From assembly GCA_030549775.1 (NCBI GenBank), contig CM060175.1, positions 35,896,318 through 35,960,317 of the forward strand: 64,000 bases of DNA, written 5' to 3'. The notes under the pieces are model-generated. The model was given only the letters and a program-made list of their open reading frames with translations, searched no databases and was not told where the DNA came from. This stretch comes from Tamarix chinensis (Eukaryota > Streptophyta > Magnoliopsida > Caryophyllales > Tamaricaceae). Made by a program: the position numbers and the translations under genes. Shown in pieces: positions 1 through 11,904 of this stretch; the first letter of the stretch is position 1; each line of letters begins with the position of its first letter.

Positions 1-299
1 CCGATCTCGAGGTCTTTCACTGTAAGTATTATTATCTTAATAAAGGTGATCACGAAAGAGCACAATAATAAGATACTTATTCACTTTTAATCGTTCTGAT
101 ATCATTAGTCATTTATTATTAAGACGGTTATCCAAGATAGCATAGAGAAATCAATAAGGCCATCATAATCTCATCTAATTCCAAATTAGGATTCGTTCTC
201 GTGATTTTTACTAATTATCAAATACTCTTACCTTACTATTCAGCGTTATTTGAGTCATATTATGAAATTCCACAATCACAACAACATGTTAGGTACAAA

Positions 300-1330
300 T
301 TACTCATTTACCCCTTACTTATATAATTGCTAAGTCATCCCTTCCTTATTTGACAATTTACCCTATTACCCTCCTTGTTGTATGATTACCAAATTACCCC
401 TTATTCGGTTTAGGTTATTAAGTTATCTCCTACGCTTTTTAGATCACCGTTCACCCCTCATAATTGTTACCGTTAACATATTTTCCATTTTGGTTGGTTA
501 GATTACCAAATTGCCCTTCTCCTTTGTTATAATTACTAAATTACCCTTAAGTTGGATAAATTACCAAATTACCCTTCTTCATTATCATGATTACCAATTT
601 TTCCCTTAAGTTGGTTAAATAATTACCAATATACCCTTTAGTTGGTTAAATTACCAAATTGACCTTCTCCATTATTACCGAATTGCCCCTTTAGTTGGAT
701 AAATTCTCAAATTACCCTTCTACAATCTCATAATTGCTAGATTGCCCTTATCCATTATTATAATTACCAAATTACCCTTATTCATTATCAAAATTACCAA
801 ATTACCCTTCTCCATTATCATAATTACCATTTTACCCTTCTCAATTGTTATAATTATTAATTTACCTTCTCCTTAATTATAATTACCAATGTACCCTTCT
901 CCATAATTATATCCATAATTATAATTACCAATTTACCCTTCTCCAAATTTATAATTATTAATTTACCTCTCTCAATTATTATAATTACCATTTTACCCAC
1001 AAATTACCATTTTACCCCTTTACTATCAAAATTACCATAAAATCCTCTTATTTATAAAACTACCATTTTACCCCTTACATCTAATTTTATCATATTACCC
1101 TTTCACTTGCAAATTACCATAATACCCTTTTACATCCAAAATTACTATTTTACCCCTTACTTCTAAAATTACCATTCTTACCCTTCTCTTCCAAAATTAC
1201 CACTTTACCCTTTGCTTCCAAAATTACCATAATACCCCTTTACTTATAAAATTACCATTTTTCCATTTACTTATAAAATTACCATATTACCCTTTTGCCT
1301 CTAAAATTACCACATTGCCCCCTTTATTAC
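300..1330. repeat. Degenerate AATTACCAAATTACCCTT array
   Basis: About 1 kb of strongly degenerate repeats, roughly 20-40 bp each, built on ATTACCAAATTACCCTTCTC with variants such as ATTACCATTTTACCCCTT. Spacing is irregular, so this is an old array that has diverged. It lies inside long LTR copy Z. A similar short phrase (AAATTACCAAAATGCCC) heads the 145-bp repeats of copy A at 6600-7440, which suggests a shared origin. Confidence 0.8.
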
Positions 1331-1618
1331 ACCACTTTTATTATATTAACATTATTACATGAATTAATAATACTAATACTCCATTAACAATATCCAACTC
1401 CACCAACCATTATATTTTAATATAATACTTGCACAAGAAATATTACTAAAATGCTCCTAGGGCTCACAATAATATTATTCATGCATAAATGGTCACCATA
1501 ACATAATATGACAAGGATAAGTACTTAACACATTCATTAATAATCAAACTCTTTCTTTAAGCAACCTTTCCACACATGGCATATAAAATAGCATACTTTT
1601 TTTTTATCAATCACTACA

Positions 1619-1623
<5 letters not shown>

Positions 1624-1659
<36 letters not shown>
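1624..1659. repeat. (TA)n microsatellite
   Basis: An uninterrupted AT dinucleotide run of about 36 bp lies within the LTR. Confidence 0.95.
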
Positions 1660-1663
<4 letters not shown>

Positions 1664-1989
1664 CCACAAATATCAAGCATAATAACATATTAAAAGTCCT
1701 AATGTGCTAACATACATTTATCCATGCGTTTAAGTAGGGTTTAATGATTACCTTAATTCTCGCAAAAATTGAATCTTACCGGTATCCCGGTTAAAGATTC
1801 AAGCTTCAAATAGCAATATCAACACCTAAAAATAATATCAATAATTATTATATTAGAAATAAGAAAATCAAAGCATAATACCTTATAAAATTTACTTAAT
1901 GAAATAATTAACTTAAATATTATTATAGCTTAAAATTATTAATAAAAATGGGCCAAGAAATGCAGAAACTCATCCTGCTTATGCAGTAT

Positions 1990-3190
1990 GAGCTACATGA
2001 AAAAATAAGGTGGAAGGGTCGAAGGTGGCATGAAGAAGAGGGAGGGAGGGGTGTTTTTCGGGTTGGGGTCTTTAGGCATGAAAAGAAGGTAGATTGGGGA
2101 GGATTTAAGGCAAGGGAATGGTGCAGGAGTGAAGAGGGGGTGTAGTTGGTGGTCGGGGGTAGGTTGTTGGTGGCCAAGGGCGGTGGAGGCGGCGGCGGCA
2201 AGGTGGCGAAGATGGTTACCGAGGTGGACCGGGCTGAGAAGGAAGGAAAAAAGAGGGAAAAATGAAGGGGTAAGGTGGCTTGTTTTGGCCAAACAAGGTA
2301 TGGGGTGGTATAGGAGGTTGCAGGGTGTGGATTGGTGGTTTGGGTGGCGGCAGAGGTGGCCGGACGACGGAGAACGATGGGGTTGCAGGGGGCTGTTGAG
2401 AAGGGAGAAAAATGGGGAGAAAAAGAAGAGGGAGAGAAAGGAGGAGCTAGGGGTGGCGTGGGTGGTGTTGTGGTGGTTCAAGGTGGGAGTAGAAGGGTGT
2501 AGAAGGTGGTTTAGGTGGTTGATGAGGAAGTTGCACCGACGGAGGGTTGTGGTGGTGCAAAACAAAGGGGAAAAGATGGAGGGGAAGAAAAATGAAGGGG
2601 AGGAGATCAGGGGAGAAGAGGGGCTCAAAAAATATAGGGCAGGAGGGCTGAAGAGGAGAAGAAAAAGAAGAAGGAGGATAGGGGTACAGCTGGCCAGCCG
2701 GTGGCAACGTTTAGGGTGGTAGGGGTAGGGAGAGGGAGACAAAGAAGAGGAAAGGGTGGCCATGCGGGATGAGGTGCATGGCTGCTCGGTTCCAAAATAG
2801 TGAAAAAAAGACAAGGGAGAGAGAGGGGGGGAAAGTGGTGGCATTGGTTGTAGGCTGGGTGGCTAGGTATGGAGCTCAGGGTGGCAGTCATGGCGATGCA
2901 GATAGGTCAGGGAGCTGTTGGGTTGAGGCAGAAGAAGGAGGAAGAAAGGAAGGGGAGAAGGTCAGCGCAGGGAAAAAAAGGGAGTTGGGTCGGCCTGGTC
3001 CAGGGGAGAAAGGAAAAGAAAGAAGGGGCTGCGATTGGGTTGTGCGCACGCGGGGGGAAGGAGAGGAAGGAGAAGGAGAGAAATGGGCCTGTGTCCCAAG
3101 CGCGGGGGATAGCTAGCCTAGTGCGCCGGCCTGAAGAAGGGAAAAGGAAGAGAAAAGAAAGAAGAAAAAAGAGAAAAGGAGAAGGAAAAT
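1990..3190 (+). repeat. G/purine-rich block of LTR copy Z
   Basis: The plus strand is almost free of C and rich in GGTGG, GGAGG and GAAGAAG runs, turning into AAAGAGAAAAGG runs towards 3190. The strong strand asymmetry opens long frames on both strands: Gly/Trp/Arg-rich on plus and Pro/Ser/Phe-rich on minus. None resembles a protein. The same block occupies the equivalent place in copies A (8030-9010), B (18290-19570), C (33100-33940), D (43640-44910) and E (50080-50930), so it is a module of the LTR and not a gene. Confidence 0.8.
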
Positions 3191-3547
3191 AAAAGGTAAA
3201 AAAAGGAAAATAGGAAAATAGGGAAAACAATTTAATTTAATTTATAAAATAATAAAATGTAATATTTTTGATAAATTATTTAATTTAATAATTTAATTCA
3301 ATATAATTTAATATATTGGTTCAAAAGGATAATTTTAGTAAAATTTTAGTTTAGAAAATTATTTAAATAAAAATAATATGATAAAATAACAAAATATTTA
3401 TTTTTAATTTATTAAATACTCCTATCTAAATTTAAATACTAAAAAATCCATAAAATAATTAAAATAAATAATTTTAAAAGCTAATTTATCCTAAATAAAA
3501 GATATTTATTAAATTCTAGGTTTTTAAAATTTTGGGGGATTATAACA

Positions 3548-4356
3548 CTACCCTACCACTTTTACCCGCCTAATTACCCTCTACATTCCCCTATATTTTT
3601 TTTACCTTGTCCACCTTCCTTTCCTCCTTCTTTACCCCACATAGCAACCCGAACACCTCACCCAACAAACCATCTCTCTCAGTAATCCCTATCACCCTAC
3701 CCATCTTTGTCAACCATGCTCCATCACTTTCCTCACTCGTGAAACTCATGCTACATGCATATATACATACAAATGCATATCTGCATCTCCTCAACCAAAC
3801 ACTACCCTCCCCAACTTCCCCTCTCTGCCTTGTTTGATTTCCCCATTACCCAACCTTCTTCCTCTCCAGATTTTGCATACACCTCAACCATCAATCCTTG
3901 CTTGCATCACCACCTTGAACCATTCTAAAATCATTTACAAGCCTTGTTGTGCTCCCCTCTACACCACCTGCACCAACCCAACAACTCTTTTCCCTCAATC
4001 ATCCAACTTCCGACCTCCTTCTTCCTCTTCTTCTTATTCTTCTCTTTTATAATTATTCTCTTCTTCTTCCATTTTTTTTATCCCCTACCATCCCTATTTT
4101 TCTTCTCTCCTTCCCTAAGGTAATAATCATTGATCCCTACCACATTCACTTGACAACTTCTCATATAGTGACCGATTAGGATACAACGGTTTTTTTCATT
4201 TTACCTCCATCCCTTCAATGCTTCCCATTTTAGCCAAGCACCACCTCTTTAACCCTTTCTATCATTGCCTTCCTTTCCCTCCTTCCCGCATTACACTAGC
4301 AAAGCCATCCTCCACACCAACCCACACATCACTATGCTTTGAAGCCTCCTCCACCC
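3548..4356 (-). mobile_element. Reverse-oriented LTR remnant, C-rich block
   Basis: This pyrimidine-rich stretch (CCACC, CTTCTTCC and CCCTACC runs) is the reverse complement of the GGTGG block seen in the long LTRs. It lies between the end of copy Z (3547) and the start of copy A (4357). The C-rich sequence resumes at 9317 directly after copy A, and copy A has near-matching 5-bp flanks, so this piece and 9317-9510 look like one reverse-strand LTR split by copy A. The small open frames here are Pro/Ser/Leu-rich and not credible genes. Confidence 0.55.
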
Positions 4357-5224
4357 TCTAACACCCCCAAAATTTACTACTAAAAAATTTTATTTTTAAA
4401 AGTTATAAGCAAAAGCTAAGGTAGTAAATTTTGGGGTGATATTGCCACACTTAGTACCAGACCAGTTTTCTCTACTATTTCAATACCAAGTTCTAAGATT
4501 AAAACTCTACTTTACTTAAATGTTAAGAATGTAATTATAAAATAGAGTAACGTAATAATTGGGAAGGTTAACTTCACCTTCCAAAGAAAACCCACTAATA
4601 GTGGCTGAGAAAAGGATGTTAGTGGAAAAGAAATACAAAAGATCATAAGGAAAAATATAAAAAACTGCTAATTTATAAACCAGTAAGTATCATAGACAAC
4701 CCTACGTTCTCAGTCTGATTAATAATCATAAAATAAGCTTACGGGCTAACCTGCAAAGGGCATTGCTCATTGAAAAAGTAAAGGCCCAAGAAATGAACCC
4801 CTTAGCATAATATTACTCATTAACCCATTATACAAGAATAATATACAAGACCTGCATGCAACAGATCAGATGCATCACATCAGTCACATGAACATGGAAT
4901 TATGTATATATTAACTAAAATGCAATAATCGTTCATATAGCCACATGCATAAAGGTCATATTCTAATAATAATGATTAACTTAGAAATATCATAACTTAC
5001 TATTAGAACATCTAAGCGATACTCTTTGTAGTATAATTAGAAAACCACGTCATCCTCCACAGGAGGCACACCTCACTTTATTAACCTACAACTTCTCAAT
5101 AACATCACAACAAGAGAGCCATGCACACTAGTAGATCATATCAGTTCATTCATTATTATTTGGTCTCATGATATTAGTGCAATAATTAGTCAACTCATGA
5201 ATTTTATATCCATGTGGATTTAGG

Positions 5225-5760
5225 GACTCCACTATTCTCGCTGGTTGACCAGTCAATAAGGTACAACCCTAGAAAAGAATGAACCTAACCACTATTCTCA
5301 CTGGTGGATCGATAACAAGATACAACGAGTCTCGACCCATGTGGTGTTTTACTATAAGTAATTATTTTCTTTCCATATGTTATTATTGTCCAAGAGTTTT
5401 ATTACTTGATCTCAAGACCTTACTACTCTCATCGGTAGACTGGTAAATATAATAAAAACCTAAGGCAACACACTCTTAGCCACTATTCTCACTAGTGGAA
5501 AGGTATATAAGGTACAACAAGTCCCGACTCAAGTGATCATCCACTTTAAGTAATTAATGTCTTCCTAGAGTTATTATCATTCAGTGGTTTTAATTGAGTG
5601 CAGGACCCCACTTTTCTCACCGGTGGATTGTTAAATCTTAGGGCAACACTCTCTTAGCCACTATTCTCACTAATGGATGGGTAAGTATAATATAAACCTA
5701 GGGCAGCACTCTTTTGGCCACTATTCTCACCAGTAGACTACTAAATAAGGTACAACCGGC
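5225..5760 (+). repeat. CCACTATTCTCACTGGTGG hairpin array, copy A
   Basis: Several repeats of CCACTATTCTCACTGGTGG followed by A(T)CGGTA and AAGGTACAAC. CCAC and GTGG can pair, leaving an 11-base loop. The same unit recurs at the equivalent position in copies B, C, D and E with a variable loop. Confidence 0.75.
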
Positions 5761-6599
5761 CCTAACTCAAGTAATATTTCACTTTAATTGATTAGTGTCT
5801 CATTCATTTTAGATACCACACATAAACATGCACAACTCAAATGTGACTCTTACTCTACTACCACCATGGGCCTATCCTATCCCCTTAGAAACCCTAGTTT
5901 CTAAGCTAAGTACATCCTTACCCACTAATGATCCTTTGAGTCCCCAATTTATCCAAAACCCAGACCTATCATTGGGAAAACACTTTATTCATGAGTTATA
6001 GATTTTCCCTCATTTCTCACGTATGATAACAATTGGCCTCTAGGGTTAGTCCTCAAAATCTTAGTTTTTCCTTAGTTAATCTAGCCCCTTCTCTACAACT
6101 TGGTTAGCCCTAACTTTCTACAGCCAAACATATGTGTCTATACTCATTTATCCCCTAAAGTTTTATAGCTTAACTCCTCTATTTTGCACGTGTGATAATA
6201 ACCTCCCAAAATAGACCCTTTCAAAACCCTAAATTTTCCATGGTAGTTCTATATGCTCCCACTTATCCCACCTCCCTATCAAACTTAACACCCAATCCCC
6301 AAATAGAATGTTTAACTCCATATTTAAATGGTGCATCCCAATTCCCCAATTTTCTTCATTTGATAATGACCTACCCCTAGGGTTTTGTACTACCAAAACC
6401 TTAGTTCCACCTAGTTAGTAATCTTCCATCCCTTAGCATCCAAAGACTCCCCCAATTATGCCAAGCTACCCAAAAATGTCATCATTAACCCCCATTCCCA
6501 CTCTTAGTAACCAACCCCTACTCTTCTCTCCCATAGTCATAGCTCCATTTGGGTTTGACTCGCCCCATGCATATTTGTCAGAATAATAACCCCCTATGC

Positions 6600-7440
6600 C
6601 ATGTAATATTGATAACCATGCTAAAATAGATGATACGAAGACCATAAACCCATATTTTCATATCTAACAACAATCAATACTTATCATGCATGTTTATTAT
6701 ACTACTCACCACAGTACATGTAAAATTACCAAAATGCCCTAAGCTATATAATATAAGCATTCATACCCAAACAAGTGTTACTAATACCTCAAACCCCTAA
6801 TTTCATATTTAGCACAATTATTACTCATCTCGCATGTTTATTAAGATAACCACCATTAGACCTTTAAAATTACTAAAATGCCCCTAAGCCATATAATATC
6901 AACATTTATACTTAAACATGAGCTCCTAATTCCATAAAACCCTATTTTTATATTTAGCACCACATATTACTTATCATGTATGTTTGTTAGGATAACCACC
7001 ATTTCACCTTTAAAATTACCAAAATGATCCTAAGTTATATAATATCAACATTCACACCCAAACTTGTGTTACTAATGCCACAAACTCCTATTTTCACACA
7101 TAACACCAATTATTATCTGCCATGCATATTTATTAGGACAACCACCATTGTACCTTTAAAATTACTAAAACGCCCTTTGGCCATATAATATCAACATTCA
7201 TACCTAAACATGAGTTACTAATGGCACAAACCCTATTTTCATACTCAACCATCACATAACACTTATCCTACACATTTGTTAGAATGAATCACCATCATAT
7301 ATTGAAAATTACAAAATTCCCCTAGACCCTAATATATTGATACCTATTCTAAATCATGTGTATATGATGCACCAAATTCCTATCTCCATTCTTAACAATA
7401 TTTATACCACAATTGGCACCCCAATTAGGATTAAATATTA
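6600..7440 (+). repeat. Tandem repeat, about 145 bp, five copies
   Basis: The phrase TAAAATTACCAAAATGCCC or a variant begins at 6721, 6865, 7011, 7157 and, more degenerate, about 7303, giving spacings of 144-146 bp. Each unit continues with CATATAATATCAACATTCAT and ends with a TGCATGTTTATTAGGATAAC-like phrase. It lies within LTR copy A. Confidence 0.85.
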
Positions 7441-8029
7441 TGATGTGTCTAAATGACCAAATTGCCCCTAGGTCTCACAATAGTAATATTTTTACTATAA
7501 GTGTTCATACATACCTAACATAGCATACATCATTACTACCCAACATTAGACCCTCTTCTCAATCACACATTGCCACATATAACATCTTACATAAGATGAC
7601 ATGCACTCCTTTTCCATTTTTCAAGATAAAATTAATAAACATGGAATTATTTGTAACACAACATATCTACAAAAATTACATGTCAAAAACCCTAATTTTC
7701 TAGCATACAATATCTAAATATTTTAGTAGGGTATAAAGGTCACCTGATTTCTTACAAAAACTAAACTTTATCCATATCTCATTAAAAAATCTTAGGCTCC
7801 ATTAAATAAAATTTTGTACCTAAAAATAATATCACAAATACTATATTAATATTAAATAAATAAAATAAATGATTTTATTAAAAATATTTATTTAACATTG
7901 AACTACTATACAACTCTTATACCTTAATTATTACCCAAAACATATAAAAATACACTGCATAACTCATACTACATGTGTACCGTGAGCCATGCAAAAATGG
8001 ATAAATGGAATGGGTGAAAGGCTCTTAGG

Positions 8030-9010
8030 TAAGGGTTGGTAGGGATGTTAGCTTTGCTTGTTGGGAGTAGGAGTAGAGGGAGGAGGTGGCTAGGTGTTGG
8101 AGGTTGTAGTGCAAGTGGCTTGAGAGTGGTAGAGGTGGCAATGCGGGCTATAGGGAGGAGGGTTTCAAGAGGGGAAAGAAGAGGGAGAAAAGGAGAAGAA
8201 GAGGAAGAGAAGGGGGACGACAAGAGTAGTTGGGGTGGGGTGGCTGCAAGTGATGGTGGAGGGGGTGGGTGGGTGGTAGCAGGCAGTTGGAAGTAGTTTT
8301 GGTGGTGGAAAAAAGAGAGGGGGAGAGGTGGTTAAGGGGTGGTGGTTGTAAGGTGGGGGTGTCAAAGGGAAGAGAAGGAGAGGAGGTAGAGATGGGGGTG
8401 TTCTACGTGTAGGGTTAGGTGGTGGTGTCGAGAGGTTGCAAGTAGGGGTCGGGGTTAGAAATGGTAGTGAAGGGGGCACGCGTGGAGGGGACAAGGGGGT
8501 TATAGGGCTAAAAAAGGAAATAAAAGGACATATAAAGAGGGTGGTGGTGTAGGGTGTTTTGTTAGGCAAAGGGGGTAGTGTAGCAGGCATTTAATGGGGT
8601 GTAGGAGAAAGAGGGGGCATGCGAAGGGGCATTTTGGGATGTGTTTAGCATGGGGTGATGTAAATAGGGAAGAAGGAAAGGAAGGAGAGATGGACCACAT
8701 GCGAAGAAAAGAAAAGAGATAAAAGAGGGCTAGCACATGCAGGAAAAGAAGAAGAAGCAGGAGGTAGAAGTTAGGCCGCGTGAGGGAGAAGGAGGAGAAG
8801 AAGAGAAGTTGGCTAACCTGAAGGAAAGGAAAAGAAGGAAGGGGAAACTTGGCTCACCCTAGGAAAAATAAAATAAAAGAAAGGGTGTGGTTTGTACTGG
8901 ACCAAACGAAGAAGAAGAAGGAAAGAAAATAAAATAAAAAAAGAAAGAAAAAGAATAAAAAGGAAAAAGAAAAAAGAAAAAAAAGGAAAAGGAGAAAAAG
9001 AAAAGGATAA
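8030..9010 (+). repeat. G/purine-rich block of LTR copy A
   Basis: GGTGG and GGGAGAGG-rich sequence that becomes AAAGAAAAAGG-rich by 8900-9010. C is scarce on the plus strand. The Pro/Ser-rich frame on the minus strand (8165-8590) reflects this composition and has no recognisable domain. Confidence 0.8.
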
Positions 9011-9316
9011 TATATTTAGAGTTAGGATTAAAAATTACATTAAAATTGGGATTGGAAAATTATTAAATTAATTTATCCTAAAATTCATGTATTAATTTAA
9101 GAAAATGATTTTGATAAAATTATAGGTTTGGGATATATTTAAATAAAAACAGTAAAATATAATGATAAAAATATTTATAATAATTTATTAAATAATTGAT
9201 CTATTTTTTTAATTCAAGGTTCATAAAGATAATTAAATTAATAATTTAAAGATTAAATTTTCTAGATAAAAGGTTTAATATTAAAATTTTAGATTTTAAA
9301 ATTTTGGAATATTACA

Positions 9317-11885
9317 CACCACCCTTTAATGTAACCCTAGACAACCCCTGCACCACCTCCACCATAGCCTTCCAACTCCATCACTACCATCAACCATTAA
9401 CAATGCCAACTATCACCAACATTTTCGCCACCCTTGCCTCAGCCAAACCAAAACAACCCTCACCCGACAATCCCCTTTCCTTTATGCATAACCCACGCTA
9501 CATACACAACGTGAGAAATATTCCCACAAAATTTTGTTACCTAATTTTTAAAATGTAAGGGCATTGTAGTAACTTTAAAAAAATAATTATGTTATTATTA
9601 TAATTATTATTTTATTCATTAAATATTAATTTAGTAATTATGGTATTATATTTAGGTATGATGTTTGATTAATGGGATATTGTAGAGTTTAGTAAGATAC
9701 CACTATTTTTACATTTTTACTTGAATTGAAGTAAGTTTTATAACTTACTAAAATTATAAATTTTGCATGATAGAATGTTGGGATTTTTTGTATGAAATCT
9801 TTCAAACATGATTCATTTATATTTATGTGTTGATTATTGTATCATGAAAATTAGTAAAAAGAGTAGGTTATCATGTATAAAATATTTTGGATAAAAATTA
9901 TGAAAAAGATGATATTTCATGGTTATGTATGAAATGTATGCAGAGAATGATAGGATGGGTATGTTTAGATATAATTATGGAATAGTAATCATGGATGTGT
10001 GTCTTAGGAGTAATTTGGTCATTTTATATATATTGTATTTTTACCATGACCACCATGCCTAATATGTATTATATGTTGTTAAGTATAAGACTGTGTGTAT
10101 TATAATGTATTAGCTGTACATGCTAGGATTTAATATGCCAAATCTTGAATAAGGGCAATATGGTCATTTATCATATATAGTAATTTAACAACATAACAAA
10201 TCAATTTAGTTATTAAGTTTTGGTCTTTTCATGACAATTTGATAAATGAAATAGATTTATTAATTAAAGAGGTTGTTAAGATGATAATTTTGACCGTAGA
10301 GGCATTTTGGTTATTTTTAGGCTAATGCTCCAAGATGTGAATAATTAGATCTAGGCTAGCCTTAATATATTTTATGACTAAAATCAGTAATAATCTTGAT
10401 CATGGTTACCTCAAAAAAATTAGAAATGAGTACATTGAATTAAATATGGATCTATGTAATTTTTATGGGTTTTCGTGGTCACCTTGATAAAATATTAATA
10501 CATGAATTGAAAGACCTCAAGATCAGAAATGGTGGCTATTTATGGGTTGCTACTCTAAAAACATAATTTAGCCTATGGAAAATTCTAGATTTTTTCTAGT
10601 GTGCCTTAGTGTCCTAGCTAGGGCCTATATCTTATTCTATTTCATTCTACAGACTTATAAGAGGGTATGCATACTTATAGATTAGGTGTCATCGTCGATA
10701 GGGAACTATATTACCTTTATGTACCAGTATGACTATGGTATCTTTGCATCCTTGGGTTGTTATTTGATAGGATACTATGGTGTCTTAGTGTCTTGATATG
10801 AGTGGAGTAACTAAGTGTATCTAGGTTGATTGATCTCCCCATAAGTGAATAAAAATGGAAATGATTGATGGATTATTGGGTTATTAGGTAGGTTGGTTGC
10901 AACCTTTGTGCTTACCTAAGTTTTGGTAGTAGCCTTTGTACCTACCTACAATTGGTACTAGTCTTTGTGCATATCTATAGTTTAGTAGTTGCCTTTATGC
11001 CTACTTGTGGTCCGGTAAAAGTCTTTGTGCTTATCTGTTTTTCGGTAGTAGCCTTTGTACCTACCTATGTTTTGGTAGTTGGCTTTGTGCCTACTTGTGA
11101 TACAATGAGTTTTTATTGATTCTTGTGTGCCTACCTATGATATAAGATTCATAGTTATTGATAATAAGGTATGTGATATGTTGTTATTATCTTGCTTTTG
11201 GGTAGATGTTATTTCTAATTATACTTTAAAAGGTATCTCATGAATGTTCCATTAGTTAGTTTTAATTTATTCCAAATGAAAGAGTATAAATAGTATATGG
11301 AATTGGTGGTATATGGTTATATGAATGGTTATTATATTCCAATTGACGCATGTATATTTTAAATTTTGATACCATGCATCATTGTGATCCCTTCCATGTG
11401 TTTTATGCGAGTTTATTATTTTGGTTTAGTGTAAGCAGTTGCTTATTACTGTTATACTAAAGGGTTCTTATTGTAGGCCCTTGTCTATTTAATAGATAGT
11501 GGTCTTTTTAAGTTAGCTTCTAAGTTTGGTAGAAAGCTGGTAGTTTAGTTTGAGAGCCTACGACTATCTAGTGTCTTTTGGTATATTTGATTTTGGTTTT
11601 ATTTGGACGCTTGTATCCTCCTCTTCTTTATCTCTTTAGAGTTTTATATATCATTGATTTTGCTTTTATTTTGCCTAATAATTAGCTTTTTTTCTTCTTT
11701 ATTATGCTTTTGTAATCATGTTATTAATTGTAAGTAGAGTAATAATTTAAGCCTTAGCACTTGATATGAAAAAATTAGCGAAAACCAGAGTTATACCAAG
11801 TATGGTGACAACACCCTTTATTTTTATTATTTTAGCTTCTATAATTAACTCTTTTCAATTCCTAAAAAACCTAGGGCATTACACT
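9317..11885 (-). mobile_element. Reverse-oriented long LTR copy G
   Basis: Read on the minus strand it starts TGTAATGCCCTAGG at 11885. It continues with a head (GGTGTTGTCACCATACTTGG, then ATCAAGTGCTAAGGCTTA) that matches the heads of copies B and D, followed by a periodic array (10890-11110), AT-rich sequence, a motif GTGGGAATATTTCTCAC at about 9510, and a GGTGG-type block down to 9317. The block is then interrupted by copy A and probably resumes at 4356-3548. No pol sequence is attached. The 3' end is uncertain because of the interruption. Confidence 0.6.
10890..11110 (-). repeat. 30-bp tandem array, seven units in exact register
   Basis: The phrase (G/A)(C/T)CTTTGTGC or a close variant starts at 10901, 10931, 10961, 10991, 11021, 11051 and 11081, a strict 30-bp period. 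Between cores come CTACCTATG and TTTGGTAGTA. It occupies the slot that holds the CCAC/GTGG array in the other long LTRs. Confidence 0.9.
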
Positions 11886-11904
11886 AAATTTTAACTAAAT
11901 GGTA

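Larger units (their letters stand above)
1..3547 (+). mobile_element. Long LTR copy Z, 3' part (start outside window)
   Basis: This is the 3' part of a long terminal repeat of the family that dominates the window. The assignment rests on the order of parts shared with better bounded copies: a short tandem-repeat zone, a G- and purine-rich block (about 1990-3190), an AT-rich tail, and a terminus at 3525-3547 reading AAAATTTTGGGGGATTATAA then CA. The first bases (TTTCACTGTAAGTATTA) match the motif after the hairpin arrays of other copies, so roughly the first 1.5 kb lies outside the window. No internal coding domain follows. It may be a solo LTR; its 5' end and target duplication cannot be tested here. 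Confidence 0.7.
4357..9316 (+). mobile_element. Long LTR copy A, apparently solo, about 4.96 kb
   Basis: It starts TCTAACACCCCCAAAATTTA (the canonical TG appears mutated to TC) and ends AAAATTTTGGAATATTACA at 9316. The flanking 5-mers CACCC (4352-4356) and CACCA (9317-9321) differ by one base and fit a target duplication. Inside, in order: a head with TTAGTACCAGACCAGTTTTC (about 4450), the hairpin array 5225-5760, 145-bp tandem repeats 6600-7440, an AT stretch, a G-rich block 8030-9010 and an AT tail. No gag or pol lies beside it, so it is probably a solo LTR left by recombination. Its body shares a unit with copy E (GATAATAACCT followed by CAAAACCCTA). Confidence 0.8.

Noticed and set aside
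1993..3230. Long overlapping open frames on both strands (Pro/Ser/Phe-rich and Gly/Arg/Trp-rich)
   Set aside because: They come from the C-poor, purine-rich block of an LTR; the same block in five sister copies opens different unrelated frames, and no domain is recognisable.
8036..8736. Open frames of 78-141 codons around the G-rich block
   Set aside because: Same compositional cause as above; not conserved between LTR copies.
10890..11110. Regular 30-bp periodicity suggesting a CRISPR array
   Set aside because: The sequence is plant nuclear DNA; the units are contiguous diverged tandem repeats with no unique spacers, and no cas genes are present.
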